From Pseudoalteromonas sp. 0303 (GTDB taxonomy: Bacteria; Pseudomonadota; Gammaproteobacteria; Enterobacterales; Alteromonadaceae): a DNA stretch of 64,000 nucleotides. Position 1 is the first letter of the stretch, and each line of letters starts with the position of its first letter. The notes beneath the pieces are model-generated. The model was not told where the DNA came from and did not search any database. It worked only from the letters and a program-made list of their open reading frames with translations. Of the stretch, positions 49,431-57,190 are shown one piece after another. The stretch lies in contig NZ_JABVXF010000015.1 in the NCBI RefSeq assembly GCF_013349995.1, positions 1 through 64,000 on the forward strand, given 5' to 3'. A program made the translations under genes and the position numbers.

Positions 49431-50267
49431 ATGCGTGCCGACATTCTGGCGGAAATGAAAGTCCAACCAACTATTGATGTAAAAGCGGAAATTACCCGTC
49501 GTGTTAACTTTCTTAAAAGCCGACTTATTGCTGCGCACTCTCGCTCACTTGTATTAGGGATCAGTGGCGGTGTTGACTCATCAACCTGTGGCCGTTTATG
49601 CCAATTAGCGGTTGATGAATTAAACCAAGAACATAACACCAACGAATATCAATTTATTGCTGTGCGCTTACCTTACGGCGTACAAGCAGATGAAGACGAA
49701 GCACAACTAGCCGTAGATTTTATTCAACCAAGTAAGCGTATGACGGTTAACATTAAAGCGGCTGTCGATGGCATGCATGAACAAGCAATGGCAGCGGTTG
49801 TTGGTGGTGGTGCTGAATTACCAGAGCAAGCTAAAATCGACTTTATCAAAGGTAATGTAAAAGCACGCCAACGCATGGTTGCGCAGTATGAAATTGCCGG
49901 TTTCAGCCAAGGCTTAGTTGTTGGTACCGATCACAGTGCTGAAAACATCACTGGCTTCTACACAAAATTTGGTGATGGAGCATGTGACCTAGCACCTTTA
50001 TTTGGCTTATCAAAGCGTCAAGTTCGTGCGCTTGCTGAGCACTTAGGGGCACCAGCTGTATTGGTTCACAAAGCACCAACGGCCGACTTAGAGTGTGATC
50101 GCCCAGGTCTAACTGACGAAGAAGCGCTTGGTCTAACGTACGATCAAATTGATGATTTCTTAGAAGGTAAAGAAGTCAGCAATGAAGTCGAAGAAAAGCT
50201 AACAGCAATTTACTTACGTACTCAACATAAGCGCCAAGCGATCCCAACGGTATACGACGAACTTTAA
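49431..50267 (+). CDS. nadE: Ammonia-dependent NAD synthetase
   Basis: Amidates deamido-NAD with ammonia and ATP, the last step of NAD synthesis. From ATG 49431 it has 278 residues (E. coli NadE 275); AGGAG lies eight bases upstream, whereas a GTG 48 bases earlier adds an unrelated tail. The ATP-pyrophosphatase loop is [14 protein letters not shown] (about 42-55), followed by [29 protein letters not shown] and KAPTADLE. No glutaminase domain. A terminator follows. Confidence 0.95.
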   Translation: MRADILAEMKVQPTIDVKAEITRRVNFLKSRLIAAHSRSLVLGISGGVDSSTCGRLCQLAVDELNQEHNTNEYQFIAVRLPYGVQADEDEAQLAVDFIQPSKRMTVNIKAAVDGMHEQAMAAVVGGGAELPEQAKIDFIKGNVKARQRMVAQYEIAGFSQGLVVGTDHSAENITGFYTKFGDGACDLAPLFGLSKRQVRALAEHLGAPAVLVHKAPTADLECDRPGLTDEEALGLTYDQIDDFLEGKEVSNEVEEKLTAIYLRTQHKRQAIPTVYDEL

Positions 50268-50283
50268 AAACGGTTAAAACACT

Positions 50284-50310
50284 AAAAGGGCAATAATAAT
50301 TGCCCTTTTT
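50284..50310 (+). terminator. Intrinsic terminator after nadE
   Basis: The stem AAAAGGGCAA/TTGCCCTTTT with a TAATAA loop is followed by a T run. The remaining 200 bp before folM hold no recognised gene. Confidence 0.85.
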
Positions 50311-50515
50311 CCTTCCTCGTACAGACCCTTAGCAATATTCAAAACCTTCAATCACTCATTATCGGCCGCGCTAAATGATCTAGAGCGCTATGCTTGACGT
50401 AAAAGTTAGCAACATGATTGCAGTAAAGATGAAATAGTTCTGTAATTTGGTTTATAGTTGTTACAGTTAAATACATTACATTTCAAATCAAAAATCTAAG
50501 GTTTTATATTAGTTT

Positions 50516-51235
50516 ATGTCATCGCCCATTTTAATTACTGGCGCAGGCCAACGTATTGGACTCGCTCTGGCCGAGCACTTTTTAGCGCAAGGGCAAGAAA
50601 TCATAGTCACTTACCGTACCCGCCATGAAGCAATTGATGTGCTTGCAGGTAAAGGCGCTATTTGCATCCATGCTGATTTTAATAGTGACCAAGCTATCGG
50701 GCATTTTATCGAAGAATTAAAAACCCATACCAACCAGCTCAAGGCAATTATCCATAATGCGTCTAGCTGGGATTGCGAAGCAAATAACCACGATTACGCA
50801 GACCTGTTTGATAACATGATGCGTATCCACGCCAAAGCGCCCTATTTAATTAATTTAGCAGCTTCTGATTTGCTACTGCATTATCAACAAAACAGTGGCC
50901 AAGCCGCAGATATTATTCACCTAACCGATTATGTGGTTGAAAAAGGTAGCCCTAAGCATCTTGCTTATGCAGCAAGTAAAGCGGCGCTTGATAATTTAAC
51001 CAAGTCGTTTGCCGCTAAATTTGCACCCGCCATTAAAGTGAATGCTATCGCTCCCTCGCTTATTATTTTTAACGAGCACGATAGCGACGAATACAAGGCA
51101 AAAACATTAAAGAAATCGCTAATGGGCATTGAGCCCGGCTGCGCCGAGATTATTAACAGCGTAGAACTATTACTAAACAGTCACTACATCACAGGTCGCT
51201 CTATGCCTGTTGATGGTGGCAGACATTTAAAATAA
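50516..51235 (+). CDS. folM: Dihydromonapterin reductase FolM
   Basis: Short-chain dehydrogenase that reduces dihydromonapterin to tetrahydromonapterin and has weak dihydrofolate reductase activity. 239 residues. The NADPH fold has ITGAGQRIGLALA (about 7-19); catalytic TDYVVEKG...YAASKAALDN is present (Tyr about 146, Lys about 150). IAPSLIIFNEHD and GRSMPVDGGRHLK match E. coli FolM closely. First gene of a folM-folE-folX run. No clear SD is seen directly before the ATG. Confidence 0.93.
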   Translation: MSSPILITGAGQRIGLALAEHFLAQGQEIIVTYRTRHEAIDVLAGKGAICIHADFNSDQAIGHFIEELKTHTNQLKAIIHNASSWDCEANNHDYADLFDNMMRIHAKAPYLINLAASDLLLHYQQNSGQAADIIHLTDYVVEKGSPKHLAYAASKAALDNLTKSFAAKFAPAIKVNAIAPSLIIFNEHDSDEYKAKTLKKSLMGIEPGCAEIINSVELLLNSHYITGRSMPVDGGRHLK

Positions 51236-51253
51236 CGAATTACTGAGAAAGCT

Positions 51254-51808
51254 ATGCACGATGATTTAAAAAACAGTTACCAACAAATAATTACCGCGGT
51301 AGGTGAAGATCCTGCTCGTGAAGGATTACTCGACACGCCAAAACGCGCAGCAAAAGCGATGGAGTATCTGACTAAAGGCTATCGTCAAACATTAGATGAA
51401 ATTACCAATAATGCGGTATTCACTTCAGATGCCGATGACATGGTATTGATCCAAGACATTGAGCTTTACTCTATGTGTGAGCATCACTTGCTGCCATTTG
51501 TTGGCCGCTGCCATATTGCTTATATTCCTGATGGCAAAGTGCTTGGTTTATCTAAGTTTGCGCGAATTGTTGATATGTATGCCCGTCGTTTCCAAATTCA
51601 AGAACAATTAACCCATCAAATTGCTAAAGCAGTTGAAGAAGTAACTGGTGCGAAAGGTGTTGGCGTAATCGTTGAAGCAAAACACATGTGTATGATGATG
51701 CGCGGCGTTGAAAAGCAAAACTCAAGCATGCGTACATCAGTTATGCTAGGTAACTTCAGAGCCGATCCAAAAACCCGTAACGAGTTCTTACAACTAGTTA
51801 GAGGGTAA
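51254..51808 (+). CDS. folE: GTP cyclohydrolase I
   Basis: Makes 7,8-dihydroneopterin triphosphate from GTP. 184 residues. Zinc ligands are in [12 protein letters not shown] (Cys about 77, His about 80) and the second Cys in [15 protein letters not shown] (about 148). [18 protein letters not shown] is the substrate loop. Zn-type FolE, not the FolE2 form. Its product feeds FolX (next gene). Confidence 0.95.
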   Translation: MHDDLKNSYQQIITAVGEDPAREGLLDTPKRAAKAMEYLTKGYRQTLDEITNNAVFTSDADDMVLIQDIELYSMCEHHLLPFVGRCHIAYIPDGKVLGLSKFARIVDMYARRFQIQEQLTHQIAKAVEEVTGAKGVGVIVEAKHMCMMMRGVEKQNSSMRTSVMLGNFRADPKTRNEFLQLVRG

Positions 51809-51810
51809 TG

Positions 51811-52170
51811 ATGGCCAACGCAATTATTAATGTCACTAACCTCAGGCTACGAACCTTTATTGGTTTTAACCCTGAGGAACGTGAGAAAAAGCAAGATGTA
51901 GTGATTAATTTAGAAATTCATTACCCTGCGGATCAAGCTTGTGAAACTGATGCGGTTGATAAGGCGCTAAACTACAAGACCATCACCAAAGAAGTGATCA
52001 GCCTTGTCGAAGAAGGCCACTTTTTGCTGTTAGAAAAATTGGTTGCTGAAATTTTAGCAATTTGCCACCAGCATCAAAGTGTTCACTATGCCAAAGTGCG
52101 TGTCGATAAACCTCACGCGCTGCGCTTTGCGGATTCTGTATCACTGACCCTAGATTGGCAAAAAAGCTAG
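51811..52170 (+). CDS. folX: Dihydroneopterin triphosphate 2'-epimerase FolX
   Basis: Epimerises dihydroneopterin triphosphate to the monapterin form. 119 residues from ATG 51811 (GAGGG five bases upstream); the adjacent ATG 51808 overlaps the folE stop. It resembles FolB in fold, but LRLRTFIGFNPEEREKKQ, VINLEIHYPAD, ALNYKT and the SLLEKL-like stretch with HALRFADSVSLTL match FolX. With folM and folE this gives the route to tetrahydromonapterin, which serves phenylalanine hydroxylase in pseudomonads. No phhA gene is visible here. Confidence 0.9.
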   Translation: MANAIINVTNLRLRTFIGFNPEEREKKQDVVINLEIHYPADQACETDAVDKALNYKTITKEVISLVEEGHFLLLEKLVAEILAICHQHQSVHYAKVRVDKPHALRFADSVSLTLDWQKS

Positions 52171-52174
52171 AATA

Positions 52175-52441
52175 AGGGCGTGTTCACCTTTGTGGATTAA
52201 AATTTGTTCACTCTAGGGGCGATTTAATCGCGGCGCGAGATTTGTAACCTAATGGGCTAAGTAAAAATCGAGCAACAAAGAGTTAATCGCCCCTAGGAAG
52301 AACCCGAAGGGCAGCGCGTGTTTGGCATTGATGCTGCGTTATCACCTATTTATGTGAAACAACCACACTACATAGGCTCTGCCTTGTCTAAATACCAAAC
52401 ACACCTGCTGCAAAATTAATCATAAAAGGTAAACACGCCCT
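52175..52441. mobile_element. MITE-like non-autonomous element (267 bp)
   Basis: The ends are inverted repeats: AGGGCGTGTTCACCTTT at the left (52175-52191) and the same with one mismatch, reversed, at the right (52425-52441). A second, internal inverted pair with the core GGGGCGATT/AATCGCCCC lies at about 52213-52298. No transposase ORF is present. No convincing target duplication is visible. It begins 5 bp after the folX stop and its right end runs into the yqaA-like gene, encoding that gene's last codons and stop. Confidence 0.8.
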
Positions 52442-52866
52442 AGTCCTACCGCAAAGGCAAGCACAGCTAAATAACGTGCGCCTTTGCCTAGGGTCACGAG
52501 CAACAAAAAGATTGAAAACTTAACCCTAAAAATTCCGCCAACAACCGTTAAAGGGTCGCCGACAATAGGCAGCCAAGCAAACAACAAACTGTAAATACCG
52601 TACTTATTGAATTGCTGTTCGGCTTTGTCTATCGAGTTTTGTGAAACGGGAAACCATTTACGGTCTTTAAATCGCATGACTTGCGTGCCCAGCCAATAAT
52701 TAACACAGCTCCCAAGCACATTACCCACGGTTGCACTTAGCCATAACAACCAAAGTAGATAATCACCACTGGCTATCATAGCTGTCATCACTAATTCTGA
52801 AGAGCTAGGTAATAAGGTTGCGGAAATAAACGCGCTGAGAAATAACGATAAGTAGGCCATAAACAT
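52420..52866 (-). CDS. yqaA: YqaA family (VTT/DedA-like) membrane protein with MITE-derived C-terminus
   Basis: 148 residues from ATG 52866 (a GTG at 52869 and an ATG at 52860 are possible). Signature strings are SAFISATLLPSSSELVM (about 10-26), LSATVGNVLGSCVNYWLG and AWLPIVGDPLTVVGGIFR (about 97-114). Three or four membrane helices. Function of the family is unknown. The final residues (GRVYLL) and the stop codon are encoded by the terminal repeat of the MITE, so the native C-terminus is lost, although total length remains near that of E. coli YqaA. A terminator hairpin lies just before the start codon. Confidence 0.82.
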   Translation of the reverse strand: MFMAYLSLFLSAFISATLLPSSSELVMTAMIASGDYLLWLLWLSATVGNVLGSCVNYWLGTQVMRFKDRKWFPVSQNSIDKAEQQFNKYGIYSLLFAWLPIVGDPLTVVGGIFRVKFSIFLLLVTLGKGARYLAVLAFAVGLGRVYLL

Positions 52867-52870
52867 CACA

Positions 52871-52901
52871 TAAAAAAGCTCAGCAAATGGCTGAGCTTTT
52901 A
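52871..52901 (-). terminator. Terminator after the DUF4870 gene, abutting yqaA
   Basis: On the minus strand AAAAGCTCAG pairs with CTGAGCTTTT (52900-52891/52883-52874) around a 7-base loop and runs into six T residues. It lies between the DUF4870 stop codon and the yqaA-like start codon. Confidence 0.8.
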
Positions 52902-52917
52902 GTATATGGCAATTAGT

Positions 52918-53289
52918 TTACTTTATAAATTCTATCGCCATTGGATATTTAACTTCTTTACCATCGTTGGCTTTAATCGCCGATACGACCACCATAATCA
53001 ATGAGAATAGCGCTACTAATGGCAGCAGAATGACACCAACGACAACAAACATCAGCATAAAACACACAATGTAAGCAATCATCATGGTTAATTGGAAGTT
53101 TAATGACTTGCGACCATGCTCAGCTACAAGTGGCATTTCTTCTTTTTTTACAAGCCAAACAATCAAAGGCCCAATCACCGAGCCAAACGGGAAAAGTAAG
53201 CCAGCTAAGGCACTTAAGTGACAAAACATTGCCCATGTGCGCTGCTCTTTATCTGCCACAATTATTTCAACTTTTTGATTATCATCCAT
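52918..53289 (-). CDS. DUF4870 domain membrane protein
   Basis: 123 residues with about three membrane helices (about 25-47, 63-85, 84-106). Typical DUF4870 strings are WAMFCHLSALAGLLFP (about 19-34), GPLIVWLVKKEE and EHGRKSLNFQLTM. The function is unknown; members are distantly similar to Tic20. AAGGAA lies before the ATG. Confidence 0.85.
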   Translation of the reverse strand: MDDNQKVEIIVADKEQRTWAMFCHLSALAGLLFPFGSVIGPLIVWLVKKEEMPLVAEHGRKSLNFQLTMMIAYIVCFMLMFVVVGVILLPLVALFSLIMVVVSAIKANDGKEVKYPMAIEFIK

Positions 53290-53494
53290 TTTAAATTCCT
53301 TGTTATGGGTCTGTTTGTCTCTCTACTATAAACCTTAATGACCTTTTACCCTAGCTAAATTGGTTAAATTTAATACTCTCGACCAACACTAAAGACTGTA
53401 ATCAACGTTGTGATAAAAATGTGATAACTTCGTGAGGGTTTCTGGATATTGCTATTCGATACTGGTTTTGAATCATCAAAAACAGGAATCTAAC

Positions 53495-54196
53495 ATGAAA
53501 GCTTTACCTTTAACTTTGTTCGCTGCATGCGCAGTAACCAGCCTTGCAAGCCAAGCCGCTGAGCTTGATATAAAACTAACTAACCTGACGCAAGGTTTAC
53601 ACTTTACCCCTATCCTCATTACAGCTCATAACAGTGACAGCAAACTTTTCAGCGTTGCTATGCCTGCTTCTACAGCCCTACAGACTATGGCTGAAGGTGG
53701 TAATCTCGAGCCATTAATGACTGAAGCCACAGCCGCAAACAGCGACATGGTTGCCAATCCAGCTGAAGGTTTACTGGCACCAGCAAGCTCAACGATGGCG
53801 AGCTTATCCACCAGCGATGGCAATAACTACTTATCTCTAACAGCCATGCTACTGCCTACCAATGATGGCTTTGTAGGTTTAGATAGTTGGATGATCCCAA
53901 CAGAAGCTGGTACCTACACCGTTTATCTCAATGCCTATGATGCGGGCACCGAAGCCAATGATGAGCTTGTTGTTGAGGGCTCAGGCATGCCGGGCACGCC
54001 AGGTATTCCTGCTGCACCGGGTGGCAATGCGGGTATGAATGGCAGCGGCGTCACCAGTAGCGAAACGAATATGATGGTGCATATTCATCCGGGTAACTTA
54101 GGCGACGACGATTTAGAAGCGGGGATGAGTGACCTCGATAACACCGTACACAGATGGTTAAACCCAGTTGCGATGCTAACAGTTACGGTTAAATAG
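53495..54196 (+). CDS. Secreted spondin-domain protein
   Basis: 233 residues from ATG 53495, with CAGGAA upstream; the frame is open 63 bases further upstream but that part is not a signal peptide. A signal peptide spans about 1-21 (LPLTLFAACAVTSLASQA). The rest resembles a spondin N-terminal domain: LDIKLTNLTQGLHFTPIL, MAEGG, GFVGLDSW, YDAGTEANDE, HPGN and the end WLNPVAMLTVTV. Known in eukaryotic adhesion proteins and present in many marine bacteria without known role. Nine bases before a second copy. Confidence 0.82.
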   Translation: MKALPLTLFAACAVTSLASQAAELDIKLTNLTQGLHFTPILITAHNSDSKLFSVAMPASTALQTMAEGGNLEPLMTEATAANSDMVANPAEGLLAPASSTMASLSTSDGNNYLSLTAMLLPTNDGFVGLDSWMIPTEAGTYTVYLNAYDAGTEANDELVVEGSGMPGTPGIPAAPGGNAGMNGSGVTSSETNMMVHIHPGNLGDDDLEAGMSDLDNTVHRWLNPVAMLTVTVK

Positions 54197-54205
54197 GAGG
54201 TTATT

Positions 54206-54910
54206 ATGCGCTTTTCAAAAAGCTTAATTATCCTCGCATTGAGTGCCAGCCTTGCGGCCTGTGGGGATTCAGATAATAACGAGGTGGAAGTAACAGATCC
54301 TGTAATGCCCGTTATGAGCTATGAATTTACAGTACAAGTTACGAATTTAACCAATGCCCAACCATTGTCACCGATTGCAGCCATTGCTCACTCTGAGGGT
54401 ATGCTTTGGCAAATAGGTGAACCAGCTTCAGCTGCGCTCGAATTAATGGCTGAAGGAGGAGATAACAGTGAATTATTAGCAACTGATTTTGCAATGGCCT
54501 CAAGCTCAGCTGAGAGTCCACTCCCTCCAGGAGAGCAAGTCACTTTAATGTTGAGCACGGAGCAGCTTGATGAATTAAAAATCAGCTTAGCGACCATGTT
54601 GGTGAATACAAATGACGCGTTTACCGGTCTGAATGCTATAGACGTGTCTTCGTTAGCGGTAAATGAGTCACTGTCACGTACTAGTTTTGCCTATGATGCA
54701 GGCACCGAAGCTAACTCTGAAGCAGCTGGGACAATCCCCGGCCCTGCTGATTCTGGCGAAGGTTACAACGAAATGCGCGACGATATTGACCGTGTTGCAA
54801 TGCACCCAGGTGTGGTCAGCCAAAATGATGGCCTGACAAACTCAGTGCTCACCAGCCAGCATAAGTTTGATAACCCGGTAGCTCGGTTCACCATAACGCG
54901 GACGCAATAA
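54206..54910 (+). CDS. Spondin-domain lipoprotein (tandem paralogue)
   Basis: 234 residues. Lipobox LAAC gives a lipidated Cys near 19, so it stays membrane-bound, unlike its upstream paralogue. Shared strings are VTNLTNAQPLSPI, MAEGG, YDAGTEANSE and the C-terminal DNPVARFTIT. The ribosome binding site AGGAGG is strong. The pair probably arose by tandem duplication, with one copy soluble and one anchored. Adjacent to a response regulator and kinase in the same direction. Confidence 0.85.
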   Translation: MRFSKSLIILALSASLAACGDSDNNEVEVTDPVMPVMSYEFTVQVTNLTNAQPLSPIAAIAHSEGMLWQIGEPASAALELMAEGGDNSELLATDFAMASSSAESPLPPGEQVTLMLSTEQLDELKISLATMLVNTNDAFTGLNAIDVSSLAVNESLSRTSFAYDAGTEANSEAAGTIPGPADSGEGYNEMRDDIDRVAMHPGVVSQNDGLTNSVLTSQHKFDNPVARFTITRTQ

Positions 54911-54968
54911 TAATCGCACTCCTTACACCGAGGTCATAAGGATGTGCCTCTGTGATTTGGAGTGAGCA

Positions 54969-55697
54969 ATGCGCCAAGAAAAATTATTAATCGTCGAAGA
55001 TGATAGAGCAATACGCCAACTTATCAGCACACAATTGCACTGCCTAAACTTACATATTGATGAAGCCTCGAGCGCAGAGGCTGCAATAAAGAAGCTTGCC
55101 AGCTCAAGTTATGGCTTAGTACTGCTTGATATTAACCTGCCAGAAATGGATGGCTTGAGCTTATGTCGCAAAATAAAAGAACACTACCCAAGTATTGCCG
55201 TTATTTTACTGACCGCACTCAGTAGCGATATGGACAGAGTGATTGGTTTGGAAATGGGTGCTGATGATTACATTTGCAAGCCGTTCTTTGCTAGAGAGTT
55301 ACAAGCACGAATAAAAACACAATTACGGCATAGGTCACAACTTATAGCAGCTCAATCACACCATGAGGATAGCGCTCAAGCTGCAATTCAACTTGGAGAA
55401 CTACACATTGAATTTGCCAGCCACCAAGCATTTTTAGCTGACCAAGCAATTAACTTAACCGCCACCGAATTCGATTTACTGGTCTATTTTGCTAAACACC
55501 CAAACCATGTTTTTAGCCGCCAACAGTTACTTGACCAAGTATGGGGTTATCAACACAGCGGTTACGAGCATACGGTCAATTCCCATATAAACCGTTTACG
55601 CAGTAAGTTTGAGCAACATCACCCTGCAACCTTTATCGAAACAGTCTGGGGGGTAGGTTATAAACTAAATCCAGGTCAGTTGAGTGCAAACTTATGA
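54969..55697 (+). CDS. OmpR/PhoB-type response regulator
   Basis: 242 residues. The receiver domain (about 5-120) has acidic pocket DD (about 11-12), phosphorylatable Asp54 in LLDINLPEM, Thr in LLTALSS and Lys in DYICKPF. The C-terminal winged helix (about 145-235) has LTATEFDLLVYFAKHPNHVFSR and TVNSHINRLRSK, then ETVWGVGYKL. It overlaps the kinase gene (ATGA). Target genes unknown; the spondin genes 58 bp upstream are an obvious candidate. Confidence 0.92.
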   Translation: MRQEKLLIVEDDRAIRQLISTQLHCLNLHIDEASSAEAAIKKLASSSYGLVLLDINLPEMDGLSLCRKIKEHYPSIAVILLTALSSDMDRVIGLEMGADDYICKPFFARELQARIKTQLRHRSQLIAAQSHHEDSAQAAIQLGELHIEFASHQAFLADQAINLTATEFDLLVYFAKHPNHVFSRQQLLDQVWGYQHSGYEHTVNSHINRLRSKFEQHHPATFIETVWGVGYKLNPGQLSANL

Positions 55698-57169
55698 AAT
55701 CAATGACGCTTTATCAAAAACTTGCTTGGTCTTTGGTAATTATTTTTAGCCTATTGTGCGCACTCGTTTTAAATTGGAGTAAGCAATTAGAACAAAGCTC
55801 GGTACATCATGCTCAGCAAAACTTGCACCTCCAACTAGCCGAACATTTAGTGCATGACAACCCACTGATCAAACAAGGTGTGTATGACTATGAAGCACTA
55901 GAAAACTTATTTCACACACTGATGATACTTGGTCCTGCATTTGAGTTTTATTTTGTAGACCCAGAAGGCCATTTACTGACTTATTCAGCTAAACCAGGGC
56001 AAGTCGTTAGGCAGCAAATAAACTTAACCCCAATACAGCAGCTACTCGACAATCCAACTGCCACACCAATTTATGGTGACGATCCGCGTAGCAAGGATGG
56101 CGTAAAAATATTTTCGACCGCGCCCGTTTATAATCAGCAGCAACTGCAAGGTTATTTATACGTAATTATTGGCGGGCAAGCTTACGATACAACCCTTAAA
56201 AACATTAAAGCCAATGATAACCTTTGGCTTGCCGCAATGTGGTTTGTAGCCGCCTTAGTTGCACTCTTTATTGCGATGTTGCTGTTATTTCGGTTTTTCA
56301 CCTTACCGTTAAAAAAACTCAATAAAGAACTTAATAAAATAGAAGCGGCTAACTACAGACTAACCAAAATGTCATTGGACTCTAGCTATACGGCTCATGA
56401 TGAGATTGGCAATTTAAGCAAAGGCGTCAATGCCATGCTGGCGCGCATTGATGAGCAGTTTCAGTCATTACAGCACGCTGATAGACAACGCCGTGAGTTG
56501 CTCACTCATTTATCACACGATTTACGTACGCCGCTCTCTTCACTGCACGGCTTTTTGGAGGTGATCAATAAACCGGATAGCCACTTAAACGAGCCTGAGC
56601 AACGTCATTATCTCAACCTTGCAATGGATAACTGCCAGCAACTAAAACAGCTGATTGAACAAATTTTTGAGCTGGCTAATTTAGAGTGCGGCCAAGTGAA
56701 AATACAATCCGAGACCTTTAATTTGGGCGAGTTGATTTATGATTGTGTAGCAAAGCTTGCTCTAACAGCGCAATCAGCAGGCATTTCACTCAAGGTTATT
56801 CCCGAAATTTGCGATTTTACCGTGACGGCAGACATCGCAAAATTAGAGCGGGTGCTTACAAACTTAATCGAAAATGCCATTCGGCACACACCAAATGGCG
56901 GTGAAATTGCCGTTAAGGTTAGCCAGCAAAGTGATCAGTTATACGTGGCAGTGTCTGATACCGGGGTTGGTATTCATGAGGATGAACTCAATGCGATTTT
57001 CGAACCTCATTACCAAGCACGTAATAGTATAAAACGAGGCTCAACAGGCTTAGGACTCGCTATTTGCAAGCAACTGCTCACCCTAATGGATAGTGAAATA
57101 AACGTAAAAAGTACCTTAGGAAAAGGCAGTGAATTTCGTTTTAATTTAGCTATGCAGGCACCCGCTTAA
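55694..57169 (+). CDS. Sensor histidine kinase paired with the response regulator
   Basis: 491 residues. Membrane helices at about 8-26 and 177-200 bound a periplasmic sensor of about 150 residues (PGQVVRQQIN, YGDDPRSKDGVKIF). HAMP follows (about 201-255), then HisKA with His275 (THLSHDLRTPLSS), and HATPase with NLIENAIRHTP, DTGVGI and GLGLAICKQL. No receiver, so it is the classic partner of the upstream response regulator. The sensed ligand is not known; the spondin proteins or their targets are possible. Confidence 0.9.
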   Translation: MKSMTLYQKLAWSLVIIFSLLCALVLNWSKQLEQSSVHHAQQNLHLQLAEHLVHDNPLIKQGVYDYEALENLFHTLMILGPAFEFYFVDPEGHLLTYSAKPGQVVRQQINLTPIQQLLDNPTATPIYGDDPRSKDGVKIFSTAPVYNQQQLQGYLYVIIGGQAYDTTLKNIKANDNLWLAAMWFVAALVALFIAMLLLFRFFTLPLKKLNKELNKIEAANYRLTKMSLDSSYTAHDEIGNLSKGVNAMLARIDEQFQSLQHADRQRRELLTHLSHDLRTPLSSLHGFLEVINKPDSHLNEPEQRHYLNLAMDNCQQLKQLIEQIFELANLECGQVKIQSETFNLGELIYDCVAKLALTAQSAGISLKVIPEICDFTVTADIAKLERVLTNLIENAIRHTPNGGEIAVKVSQQSDQLYVAVSDTGVGIHEDELNAIFEPHYQARNSIKRGSTGLGLAICKQLLTLMDSEINVKSTLGKGSEFRFNLAMQAPA

Positions 57170-57183
57170 TCACGGATGCCTGT
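57155..57183 (+). terminator. Possible terminator at the end of the kinase gene
   Basis: The imperfect stem CAGGCA(C)CC/GG(A)TGCCTG overlaps the kinase stop codon and is followed by TGTTGTTATTATTTTTC. The gap to the convergent peptidase gene is only 21 bp. Confidence 0.4.
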
Positions 57184-57190
57184 GTTGTTA

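Noticed and set aside
50440..50466. Inverted repeat CTGTAA/TTACAG before folM as a TyrR/PhhR-type box
   Set aside because: The arms are 15 bases apart, while the TyrR box has six; the match is likely chance.
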